From Otis tarda (lineage: Eukaryota; Chordata; Aves; Otidiformes; Otididae): a stretch of 64,000 nt of DNA. Location: positions 74,860,052-74,924,051 of the forward strand of contig CM048591.1 in the NCBI GenBank assembly GCA_026413225.1. The letters are read 5' to 3'. This document shows positions 50,801-63,703 of the stretch, piece by piece (the first letter of the stretch is position 1; the number at the start of each line of letters is the position of its first letter). The notes beneath the pieces are model-generated. The model was not told the origin of the DNA. It did no database searches and saw nothing but the letters and a program-made list of their open reading frames with translations. Made by a program: the position numbers and the translations under genes.

Positions 50801-53392
50801 TATGAAGTCCACTGACTTTCCAAAATGAAATTGGCAGGTTGGTACATTTTCTGACATAATCACAATGCTGTAGGTATAAAGCACACTCACAGCAGACTTC
50901 TGAAGCTTTCAGATGTTCCATATTAACCATTTGCTTAGGTCCAGTTTTAGCTGTCCAACCTATCATCCTCCGCATGCCTTTGGAAAGTGCAGCCACTGTA
51001 ACGATGACTGTGGTACCAGCACGATCTTGAGCAGTGACTCTGTGGGGTGCGTTAGTGCAGTTCAGATCCTTGACATGGGGTAAACCTTCCGGAACACAGA
51101 GTACACACACAACTCATGGATTGCAAAAGGCATCAGGAGGAACTTTCTAACTTTCCCTTTTAGAGCAGTGTCTCTGCTTTCTACCTTCCTGAGCAAAAGG
51201 ATATTCAGAGAATTATTACAGGTCTGAGTCATGTTGTGAGCTCCATTGCTGACCCGTCATTTGGCCCCAGGCAGGTCACACAGCTCATCACCAAGTTATG
51301 GGATGTTTGCCTATCCAGAATAATTACCTGGCCATGAGTGTGAGTCGGTTTGAATGACATTGATTCTTCTCTACTAGGGGCTAGTTGAACCTGAAATGCA
51401 TCCTGGTTTCCGCATGCTAAAAGCGAACACTTGGCATGTGAATACCACAGAATAGAAGAACCATGTTCAGGCATTGGAGTCCTTAATCTGTCTGCTCATC
51501 CAACAGTAAGAAAAGGATAATAACAGTATTGCACCTCAGAAATGTGTTGCTAGGATGATGGGGAGGAAAGCAGTTACAGTTAATTTCGCGTGCATAAATA
51601 TGTAAGAATGCCATATGCAACCCACGTAATAATTTATCTCCTATGCCCCATTTCATGTACTGGCTGCAACCACGAGCTCTGGATTAATTTACCTGGAGGG
51701 GAATTCTCTTCCTAAATTCACAAGGATTTATGCTATTACTAAATTAAGGTGTTTGAATAGCAAAGTGGCCAAACTTGCTGATGAAAAGACTACTGCAGGT
51801 ACCTCGAGACAGTTGGGCAACATGACAGTAAATTACATTCCTTGTTGATAGCTGCAAGGGAATATAAATCGGATGGAACAAATTAATCTCCTTATATACA
51901 TCGATGGCTTCTGAATTAGTTGTCACTTTCCAGGGAAAAAATAAGCTACGGCTTGCATTGTGGAAGCTCAATGAAGATGTCTCCTCTATTTGTAGCATCT
52001 GTCAGAAATTAATAAGCTGCTGAACAGCTTTAAACTGAGGCTAGGGAACACCACAGCAGCAATGTTCTGCACTACATATTTCTGAATGGGGCCCTGCTGC
52101 TTTGTGTACAGCTCTGTTTTAGACTCCTCTCATCGCTCTCCTAAAAACCAGAAAAAGTCTAGTTCCTGAGCTGAAATCAAAGGGAGATCCCAGGACAAGC
52201 AACAAAAACTGGCAAAATTGTTAGTTGCCATCCAAGGAAAAGTTGTGCAGCGGCCATTTTTTCACAACTAGCGTACAAAGGACCTATATAGCTTCAGTCT
52301 GTAACGAGCTTTGGAGTGATATCGCCTCTGCTGGCACCAAAAATAGAAAATCAGGCTTATGGCTGAGGTGGACAGGCATGTCTTCAGTGTCATCCGCTGT
52401 GAGAGACAAACTTAGTCCAGAACATGATATTTGAGAAAAGAGCTGCCAAACACAATACTTTTTTTTTTAGTTAAAGTCTTTTCTACTATCTCTTTCTAAA
52501 AAGGTTTTTATAAGTGCTTGCTTTTGTCTGTTTACATTTATTTGTTTTATTGTTCTTATGGCAGTGTGTGTTGAAAGTCAGTTAGGTGAGGAACTAGGTT
52601 GCTCCTCGTGATAGTACATATAATCACATATTTTATTGTAGTGTAATGCATCTTTTCCTCTGAGGCAGCACTCTTTGGTTCTTACAGGATTTACAATGCT
52701 AGTGAGAGCCGTTTTAGCAATTCTTGTGTTCATATGGTTCTATGAACTACAACTTAATTCCAGCCTTTCTGTGAAACCTATGGGCTTTGATCCGGGATGT
52801 TTTCTTCCTGCTTTCAATCTTCAGTTATTTTCTGGCTGTCAATCAAAAAGAATAGATTAATCTGATATTTTCTTTCAGCTCCATTTTATTTAAACACAGA
52901 GAACATAAAGTATAAGGTAGGAAATAAAACCTAAAGGTTAAAGTTGAAGTACTCCCACACTGGATTAAAGATTACAACATAATATCAGTACAAAGGCAGG
53001 CTAAGAAGGAGGAAAGGTAATGGGCTGTGAAATTAAATTACGCATTTAGAGAGTGCTCAATCTCCTACTGACAGCTATTGATTGCAGAAATAGTTGTCCA
53101 TTTTTAAAGGTGTTCCTTTGCTTCGTGCTGAGCCGATCAGCTCCCTGGAAGTGGTCATGTAAGGATGTCAACTGGAGTGACTTTCTCACCTATAGAAGGT
53201 TAGGAGTATAGTAAGTTAAGATGGTTGATTTTCATGGATTTTCAGTTAACACAGTTGGAGGTGAATAGTAGCTTGCTAGCAGGCATAGTTTGAGAAGGTT
53301 ATGCTAAATAAGCATTAAATTTCATGTCTGATATCAAGGGGGCTGAATACTCTCAAATTCTTAGGATTTTAGGGAGAAGCTTGCAGTATTTT
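44877..53392. other. Unique sequence, no gene identified
   Basis: The longest open frames are 145 codons (50673-51110, minus) and 132 codons (49623-50021, minus). Both lack domains I recognise and could be chance frames. A splice-site-bounded segment lies between them at 50.6 kb (listed). Otherwise the DNA is AT-rich and unremarkable, without tandem arrays. Confidence 0.5.
50611..50657 (-). other. Candidate small exon (minus strand)
   Basis: On the minus strand a pyrimidine-rich acceptor TGCTTCTCCTCAG is followed by 47 nt of GC-rich sequence and then a near-perfect donor GTGAGTGAG. The segment is 47 nt, not a multiple of three, and carries no recognised peptide. Good splice pairs arise by chance in 64 kb, so this is only a candidate, perhaps of a noncoding RNA. 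Confidence 0.2.
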
Positions 53393-53585
53393 TCATAAAA
53401 TCCTAGAAATAGTGGTGGAAAGGGACCTCTGAAGGCCGACAGGATAGCATCCTGCTCAAAGCAGGACTGCTGCCAGCATGATGTCTGTGTCTTTGTCTAG
53501 CCGAGCCTTCAAACCCTCCAAGGATGAGATGCCACAGCATCTCTGTGCAACATATTACAGAGCCTTATTGCTTTCTACTACTGCC
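53393..53585 (-). mobile_element. CR1 LINE 3' end, old, minus strand
   Basis: The plus strand reads TCATAAAATCCTAGAAATAG then GGAAAGGGACCTCTGAAGG, the reverse of the CR1 tail and TCCCTTCC text. It is followed by diverged GCCTTCAAACCCTCCAAGGA and a match to the 'gggcaacctgttccagtg' region near 53545-53575. About 190 bp, heavily diverged, an older subfamily. Confidence 0.75.
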
Positions 53586-56500
53586 CGCCCCACTCCGCCC
53601 CGCTTTTTTTTTTTTGGAAAATGTGGACAAAAGCAGTATGACCCATTCAAAAAGCGTGGTCTTTGTCTGCAAATTAACTCTTTTTCTTTTGCTTGTGTTG
53701 TATACATAGATTCATTTTCTTACCATATATATACACCTATCTGGTTAATTTGCTTTCCTTTAGATATGATTCCTATTGCTTGAGTGTGCATTATTCTCAC
53801 ATGAGGCACCTGCATCTTTTAGTAAGACTTTTGGGTTCATGGATAACACAGAAATTGGGCACTCAGTACTGATGGTAGCTGCATTATGACCCTCACATCT
53901 GTGTCTGTGGTTTGTAGAAAATGTAGAAATAAAAAACACAAAAGCTGTGCCCCAAGTAAAGATCTGCAGTAATGCTGACTCGCACTCGCATTTGGTTGTA
54001 GGCAGAAAGATCTGCAGTAAACTTGCCTTTTCCTTCCACTAAATTTTCAAGTTCCCCTTGAGCAGGCCACAAAGACTTGCCCTCATGCTTCAAATTGTTC
54101 TGACTATTGGGGGAGCCCATGAAGATGCTTGTGGTATATGTTGATTGTAGGGAAACCTCTAGGAGTGTTCCTGTGAGTTGGTCTGGTTGGACAGGGTTTG
54201 CCGCTTCCAGAGGAAATGGTGTTTGAGCAGCTCACACGTCCCCTGACAGGCAGGGACTTGCTGGATGTCAGGGCCAGCTGTGTGCACCTGCTGCAGAGAC
54301 ACCAGTGGCACTGGCCACAGGCCTCCAGATGATGCTGTGTTGCTGGGACCGTGCAGCTGCATCCTCTGCTGGTGCATACACTCCCACCACTGCTTCCCAC
54401 TTGCTTGGGGGAGATGCAGAGGCTGCTCCATCTTTTCTGATGTGGTGGCTCACTCTCTGTCACTGTGCACAAAGCCATCGTCCCTCTCATTTCCCCCTTT
54501 TCTTTTTCTCCTCCCTGGCTGTTGGCAGAGCTACATTCAGGTAAATAATCCTCTTCCCCTGCGTTGCTGCTGTGTTAGCAGTTTGAGCCAGAGAGAGGAA
54601 GCAGAGCCATGCTCTGTGAGCTGCAATGCTGCACATTCCTTCCTGCTCCTGGAAGGATGCATCTGGGCAGCGATACAGCAGCCCGGCCGTCTTCTCCTTT
54701 TTGCTTTGCCCTCCCTGGGTTTCACACCAGACCTCTTACAAAAGTGCTTATATAACCTCTCCAGCCAACCTGATGGATTGTTCCCTCCCACCTCTTCACT
54801 CATAATATTTTTTCCCCATTCTCCAAAAGCCCATGCTGTGACTGCATCACGTAATTGGGACATTGCCAGGGCCTTTTCAATGTACAAAACCAGGCAATTG
54901 ACACGAGGTGGAAACCAGAGATGCAGGTAATACTCCAGCTCTTCTGAACCCTCCTCATCCCTGCCTGAGGAAAACAATCTTGCAGCTGTGCCACACAGAT
55001 GAAGCACTCATGGGTCAACCCCTGAAGGGACTCACTCCAGAAAGGCAGAGGGGGAAAGGCTGGGGGTGAGGGGAAAGAGCGGCAGCTGTATTTACTCTAG
55101 TTTGCTCTCAGTATTAGTTTTATGACTTGAAATTACAGGGCCATACTGCTGTGAGGAAGAGCCATCTGAAAAGCGAAGCAGGTCTCTTTTCAAAAACAGA
55201 TAACAGCAGGGGATGTTCATTGCTCTGTGCCTCTGTGTGTTTGCTCTGAAGAGAAATTAGATATGCTGAATCTCTCAGACATAGGGATGCGGTTGCATTT
55301 TTTAATAATAATAATTTTACACAGCCAAACACACACTCATATATATAAAAAGAGATATATGCATATATACATACATAAATATGCATTTAAAGCTTTTCTT
55401 CTGCTCTCAAAAGCATCCCCACATCAGAGTGACAGTGATGCAGAAAGGCATGTGAAGGCTGGAGGGCAAAATTCCCTGCAATTAAGCTGTGCTAACAGTG
55501 CTGTCACCTCTCTTTTCCTCCAGCTCCCTCATTAGATTTTTATAGCTTTTCTGCTTGAGAGGCCAACCATGGTTGTACCTCCTGGTGGAGAAAGAGTCTG
55601 GATAGATCTGACAAGTTCAGTTCTCAGGGAGGAGACTGCAGGGCATCTCACAGGAGTGAGATTTCTCCCCTCCACAGGAAACCACACCCGGTATACTGTT
55701 ATATTGTTGTGTACTGGCATATTGGTATATTGGTGCATTCCTACTATATTCTGTGTCTGGATCCCAGCAAGAGCTGTGCCCAGTGCTGCCCCTGCTGTGT
55801 TTCACTTGCTGGTAAAATTACCCTTGTAAGATAGTTGGTTTGCAAAACTGCATGGATTCAGGCTGGCACAGACCAACTGGAAGAGGACAGCATTGCATCC
55901 ACCACAGCCAACGACAGCTTTACATTGACCTCTCTCTAGGGAGACTGGAAGTGGAATGCGTGCAATGCAGAAAAGAGGTCGGCAGACATACTTCTTAGTA
56001 GGTTTCTAAATTTCTGTGTTTAAAAACATGTATTTCAGAAGTTAAAAAGGCAGAGTTCTTTCAAATATTCAAGGGGACATTGTGTCCAAAAAACGTGCTA
56101 CAGCTTTTGCTCCACATGATAAAGTATTGTCCTTTCTCACATTTTTAAATCCATATTTGTGGAATGAAATTATAATTTCCTGAGTCAATCTTCTCTTCTA
56201 TTTGCATTTTCTCAGATGTGTTGAGGGAAGGTAAGCCCAAATGTAAACCACTCTGAGTTATTTAAATATTTCTCCAACATCTTTTCAAAGGTGCTATGGA
56301 GAGCTCTGCAGATTCAACTGTATGCTGCTGTCCTGATTACAAGCATCATCTCAAGAGATGCTAGTATTGACACTTCAGCAGAACTGTTATTGACTTCAGC
56401 AGCAAAGACCTGGACTAGTACTGATTCTGCCAATCAGCTGTTTTTTGAGATTTACTGTAGGACACTCTTTTCTGTCAGGCAAAGCATCTACTGGTGTCTG

Positions 56501-56587
56501 AAACCCTTTCTTCACTGCCTTCCATCCTTGACTATCTGATAAATGGCATAAACTCTCTTCCCTGAGAGAAGGGACATGTCTTCATTC
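53586..56587. other. Unique sequence with the longest non-mobile open frame
   Basis: A 221-codon plus-strand frame (54265-54930) and antisense frames up to 156 codons lie in a locally GC-rich, pyrimidine-biased patch. The translation is rich in Cys, Ser, Leu and Pro with no domain I know, so I do not call a gene. AT-rich simple sequence occupies about 55330-55390, and short TATTGG-type repeats lie at about 55700-55735. Confidence 0.5.
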
Positions 56588-56700
56588 TTATTTTACAGGC
56601 AGAAAGCTGAGATGTACCCGACAGGTGAATTGACCTCCCTAAAGCTGTTTGGTAGGTTGTGGCAGATTTGGGACTCATGTCTCCCATGTTACCATACAAC
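56588..56700 (+). mobile_element. MIR-like ancient SINE relic
   Basis: ATTTTACAGGCAGAAAGCTGAG, CAGGTGAATTGACCTCCCTA, GGCAGATTTGGGACTCATGT and CTCCCATGTTACCATAC follow in order the MIR body 'attttacagatgaggaaactgag ... gtgacttgccca ... gcagagctgggattcgaac ... tctcctgactc'. The order over about 110 bp makes chance less likely than for a single motif. It would be a relic older than the bird radiation. Confidence 0.45.
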
Positions 56701-59700
56701 CTTTCATAAAGAGGGCTGATGAAATCATTACCTATGCTACTAAATCTTGGCCTCCTCTTTGCTAGATATAATTGGTCTTTGGAAAACAGTATGGATCAGG
56801 AAAGCTCAGTAATGGGACAGAGTAAGGGCAGTTACAAGAAACAGAAGCAAAAGAAAGTCAAGAATCTAAATAATTCTGAGCCAGTGCTTGGATTGTGAGG
56901 AAGGAAGTGCTTAAAGCAAAAATTAAAGAGAATTTTTTTGTTTCCCTTGTTAATTTCCCAAGGGAGAGTAGTTGTTACACAAAGAACAGGTTCATTGGAC
57001 TCCCTAGGACTCTGGGCAGGACTATGTAGGATGGTGTGCCTAAGACAAGCATGAAATGGAACAGCTTGCAACTTTTCATGGATTCCTCTTCTTATGAGAA
57101 GCAATTTCATTCTGGAACAAAGAATGTCAAAAGGAAAATGAACACAAAAAATAAACACCATGTCAAAGTTAAGCACTCAGTAATGTCAGTACTCTCAAAC
57201 TGCAGTGATCTTGATACTCTTGCAACTTGTTTTATGTCACCAATATTTTACTGATTTTTATGTCATTAACTTTGATTTATAGCACTAGATTAGGGACAGG
57301 GAATGGCATTATCAGTTTGTAATATCAGTCTGCTTACTGCATTCTCAGCCGAAATTATGTTTTTAGAAGCAAGTTAAAGTTTCCTGTTATATCCACAGCA
57401 AGATCTATTTAAGAGATAGCAGTTGCACATCCCAAAACAATTTATACCACTGAGGAGAGAATCAGCTTAGGAAAAAAGTTAGAGAAGATCTATGTCTCTT
57501 TTCATCCCCCACAGCTCCCAGAGAGACTATTTTTCAGATTCCAGCAATGCAGAGAGCTTGATTGGGTTTTTTTTCTGTTTCTGCATACCAAAATTCCTTG
57601 TTTTTGTTCAGCAATATGATGCTGAAATATGGTGCCCTGGAGCCTGATATTCCCCCTGCCTTGTAGAAATGCAGTGGATCTAATCTTACCTGTTTTGCAG
57701 GTGAAATCCTCGCTGGTTCCAGTAGAATTCAGGGTCATAGTAGAAGCAGATGAAGCAGAAAGAAGTGTGAGTTTGTGTGAGTGCGCATTAGCCATCACAC
57801 AGCATGGGGGTTTGTCCTGTGATAGCTCATGCTGACAGAGGAACAGGTGGAGAGGGTGCCTCAATTTCCCTTACACCATCTGATAAATCTACCTTGGAAA
57901 GGCTGTTCCAAATGAACTTGAAACTAACCTGACTTCCCCAAACTTATTGCTGGAAAAAAAAGCTTTTACTGCTACTCTGATGATCTTCTTCTTTTTTTTT
58001 TTTTCTCCTGAAAAACAAGTTCAGAAAACTAATACTATCTGCTACCTGTCTCCCATTTCTTCTGTCACCATTCTTCTTTCCTGAAATTGCCCATTGCTGG
58101 CACCTTTTGTTATCTAGGACAATGTAAATACTTAAACTTTTGGAAAGCCTAGTCTTTAACTAAATTTTTAGTTTGGAAAGATTTTATTGAAACAATCACT
58201 GTTATTTCTTCCTTATCTTCTAGAAGCAATTCTTTCCAGCTTGTTTTGTTGGTAAAAGAGAGAAAGTTACTGTGTATACCATGACCAGTTTTGCACTAAG
58301 TCCAAATGCTGTTGAACTGCATCAGCAATAATCTCAAAAAAGTCAGCTCAAGTTATTCCTAAAGGCAAAGGTACATGAGGAAAGAGAGTCCGTAGATGAT
58401 GAGAGCTCTTGCAAAGATTACAGGTACTGAAATGTCATTTCATAACCCCTACAGCCTAAGAGTCTGCCATTTTTCAGAGAATTTCTTCTTCAGACTTTTT
58501 TTTTTTGTCTGGTAGTGCGGTAACACTCAGTGCATGCCTTATGAATCCAGGACATTTTTTATCTTATGTACACCCATAGTGATTAAGAGGTCCTAGGTAG
58601 AGCAATGTCTGGCAAATGGATGGCATTCTGGAAGATGTCTGGCAAATAAAGATTCATCTGGCCTGGTTCTTCTGTATTTCTCCTGATTTCTGTCCACCTA
58701 CCAGGAAGGACAGCTCCTGCTTTGGTGACGAGGGTTGTCTAAACAGTGAGGCCCATATCTGCCCTCCCCAGAATATGCAATGTTGGAAAACATCTGCATG
58801 CATACCTGGAATGTAGCCGACAGTCATGCTGGTGGCTGGAGGTGTCAGAGTGTCGGCAGCTCTGCGCAAGCCTCCTTGGCTCCTGCAGATGTGAACTGGA
58901 TTTCAGTGTTGTGTGGTGTGAGAGTTGGGTATGTGTCCTGTGGCTGGACAATACTGTTTGCTCAGTGTAAGGATCACAGAATCAGCAAGGAAGGCTTTTG
59001 CTCTTTTGTTGTCCTTAATATTCAAAAGAAAACTGATGATTAGCTGATCATTTTCTTGATATTCACTTGCAGGACTCATACTAGCTCACAACAGGGACCT
59101 TCTGCATGTGCTTTTATCCCTCAGCTGATGCTCCAGGGATTCTGATCTAATTCTGTCTACGTATAAAAGCAGGAAGGGAAGAGAGAGTGAGAGTCCCTGG
59201 CTCCCATCACACATAGCTGATAATTAGAGTACGTCTTCCATCTCCTTCATGACACAGCAAAGATAGTTTTCTAGTGACAATGTGATGACTTCAAGCTGTT
59301 TTGCACCTCAGTAACACCTTGAAAAAACATAGAAAGACTCTCTACTTCTGAACACTTGGAAGTTTATTTTCTGTTGTTTACTCTGGGTCAAATATTACAT
59401 GTCCTTCAAATTTATTAAATGAGGATAAATTAATAAATTTATTTATTCCCTGAGCGGGAACTGCAGGCTTATGGGAATAGCGAATCATTGGAAATAGCTG
59501 CCAAAAACTTTCAGATGTGAAAATCATAGTAGAACTTGAAAGGAAATGTATGTTTGATTAAAAGGCATAGATGGCTGAACTGTCATCCCTTTTGAGTTTC
59601 TGGTTTAACCCCCTGTTCCTTGCACAGGTCTCTGCTGTCAGTAGGGAATCGCGTTCTGCTGTAGTGTCTCCTTGCTCAGCTGGTGCAGTGCAGTGGCTCC

Positions 59701-62700
59701 AGTTGTTACATGGTCTGTCCCAGCAGACCCCTCTTGAGCATAGCAGGGCAGGCTGTGTCATCTCCTAACAAATCAGCTGTGTGATTGCCAATTGTCAATT
59801 CTCTATTCTCCCTTTTCACCATCTCAAAACTTCCCAGACAAATGAAAATCCCCAAAGACTCCTTGGTTTATAACATTTGATTGACAATACTCTGAATGTT
59901 CCAAGGAGGCAGGACATAGGATCCCGTTCCATGGAGCTCTGTTTTCATGCAATGCCAATCTCAATCATGCCCTTTACCCACCTCTTCTTTACACCTCCCT
60001 CTATGTTAGAAATTTTGTATCTTAATTATTTTTTTTTGCCTCACATTCTTAACTACGTTCTGCACAAGGGAGATGGGGGCTTCTATCACCAACAGCTCTG
60101 ATGGACCATCAGGTTAAGGTGGGATCCTGTAGGATGTCTGTAGCAATCTAGGACTTTTACCACTTTGTAAGCCAGCATCTCACTATTGGGAAACACTCCT
60201 TTTCCTCACTGGTTACTGCAGTTCAGTTGGATAAGTTAAAAGAAATAGTGCAACTACTAAGATGAAAACACTGTTAACACGGCCTTTGGTATGCTCAAGA
60301 ATTATCCAGATGTTACCACAACTCTGAATAAAATCTGAAGTTTGCTGTCATAGCTTAATTTTAGTTAAGTGTTCATGGGACAGATTCTGACATAATTTCT
60401 ATTGGGAAATCAACTAATGCCAAGTGAGATTAAAAGCTGACATCCTATTTGCCTCGAACCAAAATGAGATTAAAAATAGTCAGATTATGCTTTTTTTTTC
60501 TGGGACCAACGCACGAATCTCACAACTTTAGTAACGCAGATATAGACTGGTCCTGTATGCTGCACAGACAACAAAAAACAGTCTGACCTTGCCTGGAGCA
60601 GCCCTGGATCTGACCTGGCTTCTGAAAGATCATCTGTGTGCCTTTATTCCCTGTCTCTGGGTTTAATGCATTTCTTCAACAATTATATCCCAAATCTGAA
60701 TGAAGGCTAGTACTGAGGGTCAAGCAACATGCTTTGACCCTGTACATTCATTGTGTGGGACCAAGATGCGATCAGGTGTTCCAGATGAAAGCACTACTGC
60801 CATAACAACTTCCTGCTGTTTGCTTATTTAGTATTTTCTTCCTTTCACCTTTTTATTTTTTGTGACAAGTGCCATCAACATAAATTCAAAGCCTTCTTTT
60901 TATTGAGTTAATATTGTCGTAAGTCCCTCTAACTCATTCTTGTCCCATTTTTAAAGCCTTACAGAAATGCGATATGTTAGTAACAAAAGTCTACAGTGTC
61001 ATCAGTTTTTAGAACCGAAAAATCTCTGTGCAGTTCAGAGAGAAGCCAGTGGTTCCCCAGCCTCTACCTATGTTATGCTGTTTGCTTCCCTGAACTTATG
61101 TTGATTCACATCAAGCAGGTGAGCAGAAACAAGGTACAGATTCTTACTACTCTGGAAGACAGAAATGGTTGTGAATAATGAAATAAAGTTTCTCCCTCTA
61201 CACCTATATAACAACTTGCTGGCAGTCTCAAAGACTTTTTTCTCCTTCATTTATATAGCTAAAATCATACTATTCTTATTTTTGTTTACTAATATGTCTG
61301 TCCACTTTTTTTTTGGTAAATCACCATACAAATTTGCGAGAAAAGCTATTTGCAAAGTTTAGCTGAATTGACTGGATGTTGCCCAAACACCAAAGAAACT
61401 ACAGAAGTTTTTCCTTGGAAAAGGTTTTGGGGAACAAATTTCTGTTGCCTGGCAATTGTAATGAGGCAGAGGGCTGAACTGAAAGAACTACTGGAGAAGA
61501 TGCTTTCTCAATGTGAGTGTGCATGGCTGTTGTGTTTAGAAATCTGCTAGTGAAGTGATCATGTAGCTCCAAGGTGGCACTATTCTTGTGGAAGCTCAAA
61601 TGTGCTTCCGATCATGCTCATGAGTTCAGATCATGCTCAATGAGTGCGGAAAACACTGAACTTGTTGGATACAAGAAGACTCTTCACTGGCTTTGAGCTC
61701 CTTTGAGTTTTTAATTAAGACTACCACAAAAAAGTGTTAGCCGTTCTGGCAGATAAATGAAAGGAAATAACTGTTTGCATGCACATTTTGAGTAAGGGTG
61801 GTTACCACATGGCATGGAAGTGAGGTTTGTTCACTCAGTGCATCTTGGACACAGAAAAAGTGAGTGTTCACCAACACAGACATTAAATACCCCCGCTGTT
61901 TGCCTATGAAATCACATAAGGCACCTTCTGAGCATTTTTATCACTGGCAACTTACACTTAGAGCACTGGACAGGAACTGAAGAGATTGAAGAAAATTATG
62001 ACATTACAGTAAAGACAAGAAGCTCTCACACTGTCCTTTTCCACCTCTCACAGTTTATGAACCTGTCTGTGTCTGAGGGGATCACTATGCTTTGTGATTG
62101 AGCATTGTGAAGCTCCCCTTCTCTGTACAGTCCAGTGCAGATAATTTCAAAGTGGTTCAAATGCTTTTTGTGGTGCAGCATTTCCACTCAGGTACAACTT
62201 ATGCTCATTGGTTTAATGCAGCTCTTGGAAGATGACTGGCTCACCTCCTGCCAGACTGGAGCTTGAGTGAACTCTCAATCTGATGCATCAACTGGACTTG
62301 TCACGACCTGAACTGTTTTCGAAGTGACAGTGTGTTTTTTTGTCGTCCAGTGCCTCATAGGAAGGCTGCAATGCTTTCCCGTTTTCCTGACATACTTGCT
62401 CCTTAAGGTCTATCCAGCCTGTGTGCCACCAGCATGTGAAGCCTGCAAGTGAAGGGTAGTTCTGCTGTCAAACCTCTCAGGGGCATTGGCCCACCATTAA
62501 GACCTCTGCAGTATATTTAAATTTTTCTTCTGTAATGGAAAGAAAGGTAAGAGTCACCTTTAACTGACTTGAAAGCAGTAGAAGAAAACTGTCTCAGTTT
62601 TTAAAAAACTATAATTGTGACATTCTGCATGGAAAGCTCCACTTGCAAAGATGGATGTTTCATTAATTTTTAAGGATGTGAAACTGCAGTGGATCATTAA

Positions 62701-63703
62701 CCAGAGCATTTGCTATCTAGCCAATGCACTAATACCACGCAACAGTCATATTATTTATTCTGTTATAATAGTCATCAAAAAGCTAGCTAAACTTAAAATG
62801 GTGAAACATCAAAGTGGGGATTTTATTCCTATGAGTGATTACTTTGAAGAAATTACTAGTTTTCTCACTGAAAAATTACTATGAACTCTTCCTCAAAAAA
62901 CCTTGAATAATGTAAATCTCAATCTAAAATGCTGCCTGAGCGAGATGGGGTAAATTCTATTATTCATAAAGAGTGTGCTATCCCTGGAAATTAATTATCT
63001 CTAAACCTAATTTTTCTCTATTGCTATTCAATAGCCTGTTAGCAGATAAACAGTGCCTGGTGGCTCTGTCTGACCATTGCTTTAATACAACCATGTTCCC
63101 TCTCCTTCCTTAAAACAAGTTTTGCAGATAATATTGGAAATAACAAGAGTAAAGAGAACTGATTGTCTTCTCCCTTACTTGAGGTCTTGGGTAGTCATTC
63201 ATGTTAGGTCAAAAAAGGCATTAAGCTGTCTGACCCAAGGGAAATTATTATAAAAAGCAGGAAGCAGTGAAAAAAGAACCGTATTTGTAAAGTTAGCTGG
63301 GAGCTGATTATCTTCCAAAGTTTGCAGGATTTTAGAGGGAATAAGAAATATTTCAAAGTAACCTCCTAAATGTTTGGGTTTTTTTTTTTTAATTGTAAAA
63401 GAAAAAAGCATGGGATATTCTTAGTTCATGCTGAGCATATCTGGTTTCACTAACAACAATTTTCCTAAACTTTGCCTATGATTTTCAGATTTCCAGTTAA
63501 CCTGTATCCTCCCCTTCCCTAAAATATTCAGTCTGGATGTAAGTATCCAAACAAGAGATCCAGGTAAAATAGCTCCTTGCAAATGTTAAAAGTGATGAGA
63601 GGTCATTGCAGGAGTCATTTACCTACCTGCTCTAAGGAAGAGGCTTTTCACAAACGGCCAAATATGTACTGTGAGACTTGTGTTTTGTTTAAAGTATAGA
63701 GGG
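56701..63703. other. Unique sequence, no gene identified
   Basis: The longest open frames are 120 codons (57502-57864, minus) and 114 codons (56832-57176, minus), with no motif recognised. The DNA is AT-rich with short T runs (57994, 58499, 63380). No mobile element could be named. Confidence 0.5.

Noticed and set aside
49623-51110. Two minus-strand frames (132 and 145 codons) as possible exons or a processed pseudogene
   Set aside because: I could not match either translation to a protein family, and neither has splice sites that would join it to the candidate small exon at 50.6 kb in a sensible frame.
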